Shown: positions 18,479-26,952 of the stretch, in pieces
How positions within the stretch are numbered: the stretch's first letter is position 1
How the letters are laid out: the number at the start of each line of letters is the position of its first letter
Source: Lachnospiraceae bacterium
GTDB taxonomy: Bacteria; Bacillota; Clostridia; Lachnospirales; Lachnospiraceae
DNA length: 42,780 bases
NCBI GenBank assembly: GCA_017513005.1
Contig: JAFWDM010000036.1
Span: 1-42,780, forward strand
Reading direction: 5' to 3'
Notes under the pieces: generated by a model
What the model saw: only the letters and a program-made list of their open reading frames with translations
The model's database searches: none
Told to the model about the DNA's origin: nothing
Position numbers and translations under genes: made by a program

Positions 18479-20740
18479 TTATTTCGTCTCGCTGATATAG
18501 ACCTGTACACGGCTCTGAATGACGTCTGCGACAGTCTCCGCGCTCTTTTGTCCGGCAAAAAACGCTCCCGCTTCCTCATTGATGATCTTCGAGATATTGG
18601 TATCGACTGCTGCCTTTGACTGCAGGGAATCGAGGATATTCATCACAACGTCGATGTCCGCCTGCTTCGGGACCGGGATATCGATTTCCTTGCCGTTTAA
18701 AAAGAGCGTGTTGCTGACACTGTCCTGAACTTCTTTTCCGTTTTCATCTGTATATGTGTAGGTCTTCGGATTCATTGCCGATTCGGCCCGGGCCTTAAGT
18801 GCCTTCCGGCTGACAGGGAAGGAATACTGTATGCTGTTCTGGTAGTCATCGAGATAAAGGGAACGCAAGAAATCCCAGCAGCCCTCTTTATCTCTCGCAG
18901 CGTGGCTCATGGCGATCGCCATTTCCTCCTGGATCACCGGCCCGTTGCTGCCGTTCCCTGGATATCCCATATACGTGATCTCCTCGCCGACATAGCCGTA
19001 GCGTTCCGCTGTGTAGGCATCAAAGCTGTAGAGCATGGAGTCCCGGACAAGCTGTGTTCCATCGCGCATACCCGCCTCGGCTTTCTGCCAGTCGATGCTG
19101 TCGTAGTTGATCTCCCCGGGAAACTTTGCGGCAAATTTCAGGAGTTTGATAAAGGAATCGGAATCAAAACTGCAGGTTCCCTTGTCCCAGTCCACGTACT
19201 GGTCCATTGCGCAGAACAGGTTCCAGGAGAGGATGGAATCCTTCGATGCCACTCCCATGGCCGTATCATAGGAAAGCCCTTTTCCTTTGATCATCTTGTC
19301 CAGCTGGTCGATCGTGATGCCCTTTGTATCCTTGAAATCCTTCTTTTTCCCCATCAGGCCGAGCACAGAGAAGGACGGAGTTACAAAATACATTTTCCCG
19401 TCTATGCGGAATGCGTCCAGGACATTCCCGAGATATTTGTTTTTAGAGATCTCCGCATCCGACGTAAACATTGGCTCCAGATCTTCGAAAAGCCCTTTGG
19501 ATGCGTAGCTCTCCACGGGCATCTGAGGAGTGACGCAGAACATATCCGGGATGTTGCCGGAAGCGATCTCCGTGTTGAGCAGACTGTTGCCGGCGTCATC
19601 ATATTCATATTCCTTTAATGCCACGCGGTATTTATCGTTGGACTTATTGTAATTCACGATCGCGCTGCGAAGTTCCGCAGATGCGTAGGTAGTGGCGAGT
19701 GTCAGCACGGTGCGGTCACCGACCAGAGCGGGATCCACTTTCTGAAGAAGTGCTGCGTGAATGCCCGAATCCGATCCGTAGCTTACGATCACAGCATTTT
19801 CTGCAGACAGCAGCGCACAGTTCTGCATATCTCCGATCTCGAGATCAGAGGCCAGATAGTCCAGGACTTTGACCGGTCCGGACCCATTCAGCGTGAATCC
19901 GTACAGCCCGTCATCCTTGCCGGCATAAAAATCATAGGGCCCGCTTCCCGATGAAAAGCCTTCACCGCCCCAGAAATCATCCGTCTGGATCTTGACTTCC
20001 GAGAAGGCTGCTTTTTTACCATCATATTTCCAGGCACTCAGCCCCTTGTCGGTGGATCCGACGAGGATCACATCCCCGCGGCTGTCGTTGCAGAGTTTCC
20101 CGTAATAGTCCGTAGATGGCTTTTCCACGGTCCTCTCCGTTCCTTTTGCATTGTCGATCACCCGCACCTCTTCATCAGACTGGAGCCAGGTCTCCCTTTC
20201 GGTGGAGACCATACTCTGGACATAGAAGTTCTCTCCTCCGCCCAGGGCCTGGTCCCGGACCTTTTTCCCCTTTGCATCGATTGCAGTCAGATTCCAGGAT
20301 ACAGATTCCTCCTCCATCACTTCGGACGCCGCATAGATCGTGCCGTCAGGTGCAACGCTCAGCGCCGCGATCAGGCCATTCTCCGGCAGAGGAAGATCGA
20401 ATGTGACAGGACTGTTCCCGTCCGCATCAAAGCTGAGCAGACTGGTCTTTTCCTCTCCGTCCATCCTGCTGTAACAGACATAGTATCTGCCGCTCACAGC
20501 CAGGACTGTATTTATATAGATCTCTCCGCCTTCAGAACCAAGGCTCTGGGCTGTGACATCGTTGAACAGGGAGTCAAGCGCAGAAGGCTTTTCATGAAAG
20601 ACCACATTTTTGTCGACTGGGCCGGCGGCTTCTTTGTTTTCTTTTGCCGCAGCAGCATGTCCGCAGCCAAACAGGGTGCAGGTAAGCACTGCGAATGCCA
20701 TGACAAACGATATGATCCGTGAGAACCCGCTTCTCTTCAT
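18479..20740 (-). CDS. Extracellular solute-binding lipoprotein with N-terminal beta-rich domain
   Basis: 753 residues. A signal peptide ends in the lipobox LFGC (Cys26). Residues 60-340 are rich in short beta segments of propeller type (SGRYYVCYSRMD, VAPDGTIYAASEV). From about residue 345 a family-1-like ABC solute-binding domain begins (LTLATTYASAELRSAIVNYN, GNIPDMFCV) and runs nearly to the end. Such proteins deliver sugars or peptides to an importer, but no permease or ATPase gene is nearby. The ATG follows AAAGGAGG. The ligand is not predictable. An alternative is a sensor rather than a transport component. Confidence 0.78.
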   Translation of the reverse strand: MKRSGFSRIISFVMAFAVLTCTLFGCGHAAAAKENKEAAGPVDKNVVFHEKPSALDSLFNDVTAQSLGSEGGEIYINTVLAVSGRYYVCYSRMDGEEKTSLLSFDADGNSPVTFDLPLPENGLIAALSVAPDGTIYAASEVMEEESVSWNLTAIDAKGKKVRDQALGGGENFYVQSMVSTERETWLQSDEEVRVIDNAKGTERTVEKPSTDYYGKLCNDSRGDVILVGSTDKGLSAWKYDGKKAAFSEVKIQTDDFWGGEGFSSGSGPYDFYAGKDDGLYGFTLNGSGPVKVLDYLASDLEIGDMQNCALLSAENAVIVSYGSDSGIHAALLQKVDPALVGDRTVLTLATTYASAELRSAIVNYNKSNDKYRVALKEYEYDDAGNSLLNTEIASGNIPDMFCVTPQMPVESYASKGLFEDLEPMFTSDAEISKNKYLGNVLDAFRIDGKMYFVTPSFSVLGLMGKKKDFKDTKGITIDQLDKMIKGKGLSYDTAMGVASKDSILSWNLFCAMDQYVDWDKGTCSFDSDSFIKLLKFAAKFPGEINYDSIDWQKAEAGMRDGTQLVRDSMLYSFDAYTAERYGYVGEEITYMGYPGNGSNGPVIQEEMAIAMSHAARDKEGCWDFLRSLYLDDYQNSIQYSFPVSRKALKARAESAMNPKTYTYTDENGKEVQDSVSNTLFLNGKEIDIPVPKQADIDVVMNILDSLQSKAAVDTNISKIINEEAGAFFAGQKSAETVADVIQSRVQVYISETK

Positions 20741-20796
20741 CTTCTCCTCCTTTTTAAACGATATACTGCCTGTAATAGTCTGCGTACTTCTCCAAT

Positions 20797-20828
20797 TGTA
20801 AAAGTAAGCGCGGCAGAAATACCGCGCT
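20797..20828 (-). terminator. Hairpin after the COG2426 gene
   Basis: AGCGCGG (20807-20813) and CCGCGCT (20822-20828) form a 7-bp GC-rich stem with an 8-nt loop. On the minus strand TTACTTTTAC follows, a moderate U tract. It probably separates the COG2426 gene from the solute-binding gene. Confidence 0.6.
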
Positions 20829-20873
20829 CACTCTATTATACGAAAAATATAGTCCATCCGCTACAAAGTAAGA

Positions 20874-21335
20874 TCAGATCAGAGAAAATCCCACTACACT
20901 TGCTGTCATCATAATGACGCCGGCAAGCAGGACGCCCAGCATGACCGCCACGATCGTGGATTTGAAGTCCATATCCAGGATGCTGGCTGCAAGGGTCCCG
21001 GTCCATGCACCTGTTCCGGGAAGAGGGATGCCGACGAACAGAAGCAGGGCAACGAAAGTTCCCCGTCCCGCTTTTTCGGTCAGCTTTTTACCGCCCTTTC
21101 GTCCTTTTTCCAGACAGAAGGTGAAAAATTTCCCGATCATGGGTTTGTCACTGCCCCACTCCAGAACTCTTCTCGCAAACAGGTATATGAAGGGGACAGG
21201 GATCATGTTCCCGATGATACAGACGATATAGGAGGGCAGGATCGGCAGACCCATTCCCTGCGCGATCGGAATCGCGCCTCTGAGCTCGATCAGAGGAACC
21301 ATGGAGACAAAAAAAGGAATCAGATATTGTTTCAA
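20874..21335 (-). CDS. COG2426 small membrane protein (Sm_multidrug_ex family)
   Basis: 153 residues with four to five membrane helices. The family pattern is clear: MVPLIELRGAIPIAQ at the N-terminus, then IIGNMIPVPFIYLFARRVL, and GIPLPGTGAWTG in the middle. The family is named putative small multidrug export, but function has hardly been tested. It follows the aminotransferase gene by 89 bp. Confidence 0.82.
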   Translation of the reverse strand: MKQYLIPFFVSMVPLIELRGAIPIAQGMGLPILPSYIVCIIGNMIPVPFIYLFARRVLEWGSDKPMIGKFFTFCLEKGRKGGKKLTEKAGRGTFVALLLFVGIPLPGTGAWTGTLAASILDMDFKSTIVAVMLGVLLAGVIMMTASVVGFSLI

Positions 21336-21377
21336 CTTAACTATTCCTCACACACGTACTGCCCGTTGACCTGCTCC

Positions 21378-21413
21378 GGCCGCTCTCACAGCTTTCCGGG
21401 GCGGCCTTTCTTT
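21378..21413 (+). terminator. Plus-strand terminator-like hairpin
   Basis: GGCCGC (21378-21383) pairs with GCGGCC (21401-21406), followed on the plus strand by TTTCTTTA. No plus-strand gene ends here, so it may limit antisense transcription. On the minus strand it has no U tract. Confidence 0.35.
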
Positions 21414-21424
21414 ACGGAAATAAC

Positions 21425-22726
21425 TCAGGCCTCCTCCGCCGTCTTTTTCTCAAGAAGCGTACGGGCACTGACAAGCTTCACACAAAGCGCAAAGAGCTCC
21501 GCAGCGATTTTGAGATCCCCGAGTGAGGGATAGCTGGGTGCAATGCGGATATTGCTGTCCTGCGGGTCCTTTCCATAGGGCCAGGTCGCACCGGCGTTCG
21601 TCATGATAACGCCGGCCTTTTTGGCAGCTGCGACCACTTTTTTCGCGCAGCCGGGCAGCGTATCGAAGCTGATGAAATACCCGCCCTTGGGTTTCGTCCA
21701 GGTGCCGATCTCCAGTCCGGAGAGATTGCGGTCCAGGATCTCTTCCACTGCTTCAAACTTGGGGCGGAGAATATCCGCATGTTTGTGCATGTGCTGGACC
21801 ATTCCGTGGATATCGCCGAAAAACCGGACGTGACGGAGCTGGTTCACCTTGTCGTGTCCGATCGTCTGGATCATGAGCTGTCTGCGGATATCGTCCAGAT
21901 TGTTGAGCGATGTCGCCAGGGCGGAGATCCCGCTGCCCGGGAAGGTGATCTTGGAGGTGGAGGCAAATTTATAGACCATATCCGGGTTTCCGACCCGTTT
22001 GCATTCCGCCAGGATCTCTATGACATAATCCTGGTCGATGTCATACAGGTGGTGGATCCCGTAGGCATTATCCCAGAAGAGCCTGAAATCCTTCGCGGCG
22101 GGTTTGAGCCTGGCCAGGCGGCGGACAGTCTCGTCGCTGTAGGAATAGCCGGTGGGGTTTGAATATTTCGGTACACACCACATGCCCTTGATCGCCTCAT
22201 CGGAGGAGACCAGTTCCTCAACCATATTCATATCCGGTCCGGTAGGGAGCATGGGGACAGGGATCATCTCGATCCCGAAATATTCGGTGATGGCAAAGTG
22301 CCGGTCATACCCGGGGGAAGGGCAGAGAAACTTTACGTGATCCAGTTTGCACCAGGGGGTACTCCCCATGATTCCGTGTGTCATCGCCCGGGAGACCGTG
22401 TCATACATCACATTCAGGGAGGAGTTGCCGTAGATAATGATATTATCGGGGTGGTTCTCCATCATATCGCCGATAAGCTGTTTGCACTCCTGAATGCCGT
22501 CCAGCACGCCGTAATTGCGGCAGTCGGTCCCATCTTCACAGAACATGTCGTCATCCGAGGAAAGCACATCCATCATGCCCATGGAGAGATCAAGCTGCTC
22601 CATACTGGGCTTGCCCCTCGCCATGTTGAGGTTCAGTTCCATATTCTGGTATTTTCTGTATTCGATCCGGAGAAGTTCAAGCTCGTTCTGAAGTTCCTCC
22701 TTTGTCATCTCGGTATAAGGTTTCAA
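21425..22726 (-). CDS. Aspartate aminotransferase, class Ic type
   Basis: 433 residues, a fold-type I PLP enzyme. The PLP lysine is in ASTSKITFPGSGIS near residue 260. The Asn/Asp/Tyr set for the cofactor is in PKYSNPTGY and LFWDNAYGIHHL. The N-terminus (LNLNMARGKPS) and overall pattern match the Ic aspartate aminotransferase group (Asp_aminotransf family) rather than class Ia/Ib. It would exchange amino groups between aspartate or another amino acid and 2-oxoglutarate. It has a good promoter upstream at 22808-22837. Broader substrate use is possible. Confidence 0.85.
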   Translation of the reverse strand: MKPYTEMTKEELQNELELLRIEYRKYQNMELNLNMARGKPSMEQLDLSMGMMDVLSSDDDMFCEDGTDCRNYGVLDGIQECKQLIGDMMENHPDNIIIYGNSSLNVMYDTVSRAMTHGIMGSTPWCKLDHVKFLCPSPGYDRHFAITEYFGIEMIPVPMLPTGPDMNMVEELVSSDEAIKGMWCVPKYSNPTGYSYSDETVRRLARLKPAAKDFRLFWDNAYGIHHLYDIDQDYVIEILAECKRVGNPDMVYKFASTSKITFPGSGISALATSLNNLDDIRRQLMIQTIGHDKVNQLRHVRFFGDIHGMVQHMHKHADILRPKFEAVEEILDRNLSGLEIGTWTKPKGGYFISFDTLPGCAKKVVAAAKKAGVIMTNAGATWPYGKDPQDSNIRIAPSYPSLGDLKIAAELFALCVKLVSARTLLEKKTAEEA

Positions 22727-22807
22727 ATATACTCTCCTTTCTGAGGTGCCAAAATAAACAGAATGCCAAGCGAAAAGCTGTCAGAATATAAGGCAGACAG
22801 TGCCCTT

Positions 22808-22837
22808 ATTATGACAAATATCCTGATAGAATGTCAA
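22808..22837 (-). promoter_or_regulatory. Promoter of the aminotransferase gene
   Basis: On the minus strand TTGACA (22837-22832) and CATAAT (22813-22808) are separated by 18 bp, about 80 nt before the start codon. The surrounding bases are AT-rich. Confidence 0.7.
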
Positions 22838-22918
22838 GGAGAATGTATATCGTTATTTATGTATACAATATTTGCTGTTGTAAAGATTGCGAAAGACCGT
22901 CAGTGCTGTATCCAGAGA

Positions 22919-22942
22919 CTGCTGTATCCGGAGACACAGCAG
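22919..22942 (-). terminator. Hairpin after the LysM-protein gene
   Basis: A 10-bp stem (22919-22928 with 22933-22942, one G-U pair) lies just after the stop codon. It has no clear U tract, so termination is uncertain. Confidence 0.35.
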
Positions 22943-22947
22943 GAGAC

Positions 22948-23562
22948 CTATTTGTACTCGGAGGAAAAATAAGGGATGACGATCTGTGTCCCCGGGCTGA
23001 GTACCGGCACGCTTCCCCTGTGATAAGGGAGGCTGTTGATCGAACAGATCTCCTGCAGGTAGTCCTCCGCATCCGCATACTCCGCCCTGTCGCAGTAACG
23101 GTAGATGATGTCCGTCATATCCTCTCCGTAACCGAGCGTCACGGTCGTATAGTATTTCCAGGTCTGTTCTTTTTCAAGATTCGAAGCCCTGGTCATCATG
23201 CGGAATCCGGCAAGCATACCGGAAAATACCAGCGCGAGGGCCAGTAAGCGGAGAGCACCGGCGGAAGTATGTCCCGCGGTTCTGCCTGCGGAAGATCCGG
23301 GCCTGTTCGGGAGAAAACCGCCCTCTGTCCTGTGTGGACCCGGGGCATCCCTGGTCACAGGTACCTTCTGAACAAATGCATTGCGTGTGTTCCCGGTTCT
23401 GCTGCTTTTCTGTGCCGCTGCTCTTTTCGCAGAAGTGCCCCTGGGGGAGATCGTAATATATTTGCCATAGTCCGGATCCGGTCTGTATCCGCCATCGCAC
23501 TCTTTTCCGTATCTGTTGCCGCAGGAAACCTGCACAAAGTTCATAACGCTGATCCCGTTCAT
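22948..23562 (-). CDS. LysM-like single-pass membrane protein, YneA-type candidate
   Basis: 204 residues from the ATG at 23562, chosen because GGAG precedes it at nine bases. A basic, disordered N-terminal half (about residues 1-110) is followed by one membrane helix near 110-128. A LysM-like segment follows (TVTLGYGEDMTDIIYRY, then LSPGTQIVIPYF). The gene diverges from lexA, and its consensus promoter is overlapped by SOS-box-like sites. In B. subtilis the divergent partner of lexA is yneA, a short-lived membrane LysM protein that delays division after DNA damage. The same role is inferred here from layout and domain type. The N-terminal part is much longer than in YneA (about 100 residues in total). 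Confidence 0.75.
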   Translation of the reverse strand: MNGISVMNFVQVSCGNRYGKECDGGYRPDPDYGKYITISPRGTSAKRAAAQKSSRTGNTRNAFVQKVPVTRDAPGPHRTEGGFLPNRPGSSAGRTAGHTSAGALRLLALALVFSGMLAGFRMMTRASNLEKEQTWKYYTTVTLGYGEDMTDIIYRYCDRAEYADAEDYLQEICSINSLPYHRGSVPVLSPGTQIVIPYFSSEYK

Positions 23563-23670
23563 AGTCTTCTCCATTCCTTCGGGCATTCCGCAGAATATCC
23601 GGAATATATCTTCTTATCCATCCTGCGGTCTTGCAGGCTCAGGAAAGGCATCCGCTTCTGCAGCCTTATT

Positions 23671-23737
23671 CGAATCAATGTTCCGCAAACATCTGTTTGA
23701 ATGATTTCATTATACCGAACATGTATTTGCGTGTCAA
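23671..23737 (-). promoter_or_regulatory. LysM-gene promoter with three SOS-box-like sites
   Basis: On the minus strand a perfect TTGACA (23737-23732), a 17-bp spacer and a perfect TATAAT (23714-23709) form a consensus promoter. Plus-strand sites resembling the Gram-positive LexA box CGAAC-N4-GTTCG are CGAACATGTATTTG (23716-23729, inside the spacer), CAAACATCTGTTTG (23686-23699, a perfect palindrome) and CGAATCAATGTTCC (23671-23684). Each matches 8 of 10 arm positions. This is what a tightly LexA-repressed gene would show. Confidence 0.75.
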
Positions 23738-23757
23738 CAGAAAAAGAACAGATTTTC

Positions 23758-23810
23758 TGAACGGGTTTTCGGAATATATGTTTGATTTTCGGGTAATTCT
23801 GCTGTATAAT
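23758..23810 (+). promoter_or_regulatory. lexA promoter with SOS-box-like sites
   Basis: TTGATT (23782-23787), 17 bp, then a perfect TATAAT (23805-23810). Two LexA-box-like sites lie at and before the -35: TGAACGGGTTTTCG (23758-23771, 8 of 10) and GGAATATATGTTTG (23771-23784, 7 of 10). This supports autorepression of lexA. A 5' leader of about 130 nt follows. Confidence 0.65.
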
Positions 23811-23833
23811 ATGCGTATGGAATATTGTAAGCC

Positions 23834-23864
23834 CATGCTGCATTTCCAAAAAACAGCATGCAGC
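23834..23864 (+). promoter_or_regulatory. Alternative hairpins in the lexA leader
   Basis: Two 7-bp stems share bases: CATGCTG (23834-23840) with CAGCATG (23854-23860), or GCTGCAT (23837-23843) with ATGCAGC (23858-23864). They cannot form together. No terminator or ribosome-binding-site masking is evident. Confidence 0.4.
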
Positions 23865-23950
23865 GTAACGTAAAAAGATAGGAAGTACAGGCTGTAAACC
23901 GCAAAAGGATATATTTGATCCCGCACAGGGTGTAAGGAGGAAAGAGATTT

Positions 23951-24586
23951 ATGGAACCATCCGTTCATACCGAGAACAGGCGCATGACAGAAAAGCAGAA
24001 GCAGATCCTGGAGTTTATCAAGGAAGAGATCCTGCACAGGGGATATCCGCCTACGGTCCGGGAGATCTGCGAGACTGTCGGATTGAAGTCCACCTCTTCA
24101 GTCCACGCACACCTTTCCACACTGGAAAAGAATGGTTATATCCGCAGGGACCCCACAAAGCCCCGTGCGATCGAGATCTGCGACGACAGTTTCCAGGTGG
24201 TCCGCACAGAGATGACGTCCCTTCCCGAAGTAGGCGACGTCGCAGCAGGCATTCCCATTCTGGCACAGGAAAATATTATGAGTTATTTCCCTGTCCCTTC
24301 GGAGATCGTTCCTCCGGGAGACTCATTCGTACTTCGTGTGCGGGGAGAGTCCATGATCAATGCAGGGATCTTTGACGGGGACCGCCTTTTTGTCAATTCC
24401 TGCAGCATAGCCAGGAACGGGGATATCGTCGTCGCCCTGGTGGATGATTCTGCGACTGTGAAAACATTTTACAGGGAGAAAGGCCATATCCGGCTCCAGC
24501 CGGAGAACGACACCATGGACCCGATCATTGTCAAGGACTGCACGATCCTGGGAAAGGTCTTCGGTGTTTTCCGGGTCATGCGCTGA
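23951..24586 (+). CDS. lexA: LexA repressor, SOS regulator
   Basis: 211 residues, slightly longer than usual because of an N-terminal extension of about 10. A winged helix-turn-helix (residues 13-75, with [10 protein letters not shown] and STSSVHAHL) precedes the self-cleaving peptidase domain. The cleavage bond is Ala99-Gly100 (VAAGIP), and the catalytic Ser134 (RGESM) and Lys171 (ATVKTF) are present. It represses SOS genes until RecA filaments stimulate cleavage. AAGGAGG precedes the ATG by ten bases. It is the only clear plus-strand gene here and diverges from the LysM-protein gene. Confidence 0.97.
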   Translation: MEPSVHTENRRMTEKQKQILEFIKEEILHRGYPPTVREICETVGLKSTSSVHAHLSTLEKNGYIRRDPTKPRAIEICDDSFQVVRTEMTSLPEVGDVAAGIPILAQENIMSYFPVPSEIVPPGDSFVLRVRGESMINAGIFDGDRLFVNSCSIARNGDIVVALVDDSATVKTFYREKGHIRLQPENDTMDPIIVKDCTILGKVFGVFRVMR

Positions 24587-24629
24587 AGGCGCGGCGCCTG
24601 CGGACAATACCCCCGCTGAAAACATGTAG

Positions 24630-24670
24630 AAAAAACGGCTGCGGACCCCGGTGGTCAGCAGCCGTTTTTT
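24630..24670. terminator. Bidirectional terminator between lexA and the CDF gene
   Basis: A perfect 13-bp stem, AAAAAACGGCTGC (24630-24642) with its complement at 24658-24670, has T tracts on both strands. It serves the convergent lexA and CDF transporter genes. Confidence 0.93.
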
Positions 24671-24673
24671 CTC

Positions 24674-25870
24674 TTATGCCTGTCTCTGAACACGAATGAC
24701 TTCCTCAATATCCGAGATATCCACATCCGGTGAGATCTGAAGCGTAAAATCGGGATAGAGCGCACGGACCTCCTCCCGAAGGATCTCTACTCCCTCTTGC
24801 GCATCTATATCAAAGCTCAGGACGACATCAAAGCGGATCGTCTTTTTCTGCATGTCCGCATAGAAAGCGTGCATCTGCAGCGCCCAGTCATGGGCAAGGA
24901 CCGTTTCCATGATCCTGCTCCGCATGCGCGCGGCTTCTTCGTCTCTTGTATTATAGGAGTATACGCCGATGCCGGTCAGGACGACGCCGGTCTGCTTATA
25001 AACTTTCATCTGCAGACGGCGGGTCAGAAGGTCTACCTCATCCACGGTCATCGTATCCGGGAGCTCCACGTGTACTGTCGCAAAATCCTTTTCCGGTCCG
25101 TAGTTGGTGAGAAACAGATCGTAGGCGCCCAGCACTTCCGGCTCCTCCACGAGGAGCTTTTTGATGGCCAGCACGGTTTCCTCGTCGGCACGGTGTCCGA
25201 TGATGTCGTCCAGAGTCTCCCGCATCATCTCGATACCGGATTTGATGATGACGACCGAGATCACGGCGCCCACCAGAGCCTCCAGGGAGATCCCTGTCAG
25301 CTTAAAGAGGATGGCGCACAGAAGGACAGACAGCGAGAGGACGGCGTCGAAAGAGGCATCGGCACCGGAGGCTTCCAGGGCGCCGGAACCCGCTTCTTTG
25401 CCTTTTCTGATAAAATATCTGCCCAGAATGATCTTAACGCCCACAGCGACGGCGATGATCACCAGAGAGAGGACTGAGTAGTCCGGCGTCTCCGGATGAA
25501 TGATCTTCTTCACAGACTCCACCATGGAGGTGATGCCTGCGTAAAGTACAATCGCCGCGACCAGCATGGCACTCAGATACTCTACTCTCCCGTGCCCCAG
25601 GGGATGTTTTTTATCGGGCCGCTTGCTGGCGACGCGGGAACCGATGATGGTGATCACAGAGGACAGCGCGTCCGACAGGTTGTTGACCGCATCCAGCGTG
25701 ACCGCAATGGAGTGGGACAGGATGCCGACCGCAGCCTTGAAGGCAGCCAGAAGCACGTTTGCGGCGATACCGATGATGCTGGTGCGCACGATAATGGCGC
25801 TTCGGCTCTCTGTCTCCCGGGAAATTTCGGCGATCTTTTCCGTATTATCTGTTTTATTTGCAGTATTCAT
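24674..25870 (-). CDS. Cation diffusion facilitator family transporter
   Basis: 398 residues. Six membrane helices lie at about 28-220. The metal-site motif is HSIAVTLDAVNNLSDA near residues 52-67, with PLGHGRVEY near 92-100 and a second site, ASGADASFDAVLS, near 168-180. The C-terminal 180 residues hold the cytosolic ferredoxin-like domain and a second similar segment, so the tail is longer than in FieF/YiiP (about 300 in total). It should export Zn, Mn or Fe in exchange for protons; the metal is not decided by sequence. The ribosome binding site is weak, and a hairpin repeat lies just before the start (25877-25911). Confidence 0.9.
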   Translation of the reverse strand: MNTANKTDNTEKIAEISRETESRSAIIVRTSIIGIAANVLLAAFKAAVGILSHSIAVTLDAVNNLSDALSSVITIIGSRVASKRPDKKHPLGHGRVEYLSAMLVAAIVLYAGITSMVESVKKIIHPETPDYSVLSLVIIAVAVGVKIILGRYFIRKGKEAGSGALEASGADASFDAVLSLSVLLCAILFKLTGISLEALVGAVISVVIIKSGIEMMRETLDDIIGHRADEETVLAIKKLLVEEPEVLGAYDLFLTNYGPEKDFATVHVELPDTMTVDEVDLLTRRLQMKVYKQTGVVLTGIGVYSYNTRDEEAARMRSRIMETVLAHDWALQMHAFYADMQKKTIRFDVVLSFDIDAQEGVEILREEVRALYPDFTLQISPDVDISDIEEVIRVQRQA

Positions 25871-25876
25871 AGTGGT

Positions 25877-25911
25877 TATTCTTCATCGCGAAGGACCCGC
25901 AGGCGGGTCCT
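25877..25911. repeat. Hairpin repeat upstream of the CDF gene
   Basis: TTATTCTTCATCGCG is followed by a 9-bp stem, AGGACCCGC (25892-25900) with GCGGGTCCT (25903-25911). The first 15 bases recur exactly at 39122-39136, in the same orientation and 16 bases from a start codon. The hairpin may also help end the rsfS transcript. Confidence 0.65.
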
Positions 25912-25928
25912 GAAATAATATACTTGTC

Positions 25929-26339
25929 TCAAAGCTGGTCGGGATCGATCTGTGTGCCGTCCTTCCAGATGCGTTCCAGATCGTAGAACAGGCGGTTCTG
26001 GGCGTCAAAAATATGAATGATGACATCGCCGAAATCCAGGAGCACCCAGTTCGCGGACTGATAGCCCTCGATCTGTCTGGGGGTTGCGCCGGCGCGGCCC
26101 AGGCGCTGCTCGACTTCATCTGCCATGGCCTGTACCTGGGTGCGGTTGTTGCCGCTGGCGATAATGAAATAGTCCGCGAGAACAGATACTTCACCTATAT
26201 CGATCAGCCGGATATCCTCCGCCTTCTTATCCTCGAGGGCGGTTATGGCAAGCCTGGCAAGCGCAGCGGAGTGTTCCTTTCCTTCCGCCGGGTTCTGCTC
26301 ATTTTCAGGGACCAGATTCTTTTCATTCCTGTCAGTCAT
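25929..26339 (-). CDS. rsfS: Ribosomal silencing factor RsfS
   Basis: 136 residues from the ATG at 26339, chosen because GAGGAG precedes it. The RsfS/Iojap core is clear: EDIRLIDIGEVSVLADYFII, SGNNRTQVQAMADEV and SANWVLLDFGDVIIHIF. It binds L14 on the large subunit and blocks subunit joining when nutrients are low. It overlaps the end of yqeK by 8 bp and ends the rplU-to-rsfS cluster. The N-terminus has about 25 extra residues that look disordered. Confidence 0.95.
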   Translation of the reverse strand: MTDRNEKNLVPENEQNPAEGKEHSAALARLAITALEDKKAEDIRLIDIGEVSVLADYFIIASGNNRTQVQAMADEVEQRLGRAGATPRQIEGYQSANWVLLDFGDVIIHIFDAQNRLFYDLERIWKDGTQIDPDQL

Positions 26340-26952
26340 AGATCGCATTCTCCTCAAAAAGCTGTTTGTAATACTCGTATGTTTTCTGTGTCATGGGGTC
26401 CACCGGATTTCCCGTGGTGTGCAGATAGACCAGCGTGTCGTACAGGATCTTCAGCAGGGCTTCGTCGATATCCTCAAATGCCATCTTCCGGATCTGTGAA
26501 AGATTGGAGGCTGTAAAGCGTCCCGGTTCGATATAGTCCGCCACAAAAATAATCTTTTCCAACAGGGACATGCCGGGCCGGCCGGTCGTGTGGTAACGGA
26601 TCGCGTTGAGCAGATCGGGATCCGTGATCCCGTATTTCTCCTTTGCCAGGACGCTCCCCGCTTTCGAGTGCAGGAGGGCTCCGCTCTCCTTTTCGAAAGG
26701 AGAAAGAGTCAGCCCCGCCTTTTCACACAGACGCTGCATCCTGTGCAGGTCCAGACATTTTGCACAGTCATGCAAAAGACCTGCCGTTTCCGCCTTCTCC
26801 AGGTCCGCGCCGTAACACATCGCCAGTGAGGAGGCTGTCCCCGCCACATACATGGTGTGGATGAAGCGCTTATAGCCCAGCTCCTGCTCCAGCGTCCGGA
26901 TCAGTTCAGTCTTCGTATCCTTCTTCAAGCCTGCTGTCTCCTTTCCTGTCAC
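26332..26952 (-). CDS. yqeK: HD-domain diadenosine tetraphosphatase YqeK
   Basis: 206 residues. The HD motifs are HTMYVAGTASSLA, LLHDCAK, LLHSKAG and IRYHTTGRPGMS, then FVADYIEPGR. YqeK hydrolyses Ap4A symmetrically to ADP. It overlaps nadD by 4 bp (ATGA) and precedes rsfS, the usual Firmicutes order nadD-yqeK-rsfS. Confidence 0.95.
   Translation of the reverse strand: MTGKETAGLKKDTKTELIRTLEQELGYKRFIHTMYVAGTASSLAMCYGADLEKAETAGLLHDCAKCLDLHRMQRLCEKAGLTLSPFEKESGALLHSKAGSVLAKEKYGITDPDLLNAIRYHTTGRPGMSLLEKIIFVADYIEPGRFTASNLSQIRKMAFEDIDEALLKILYDTLVYLHTTGNPVDPMTQKTYEYYKQLFEENAIYD

Noticed and set aside
22763-22972. 69-codon plus-strand frame
   Set aside because: It overlaps the aminotransferase promoter and the end of the LysM-protein gene and has no coding character.
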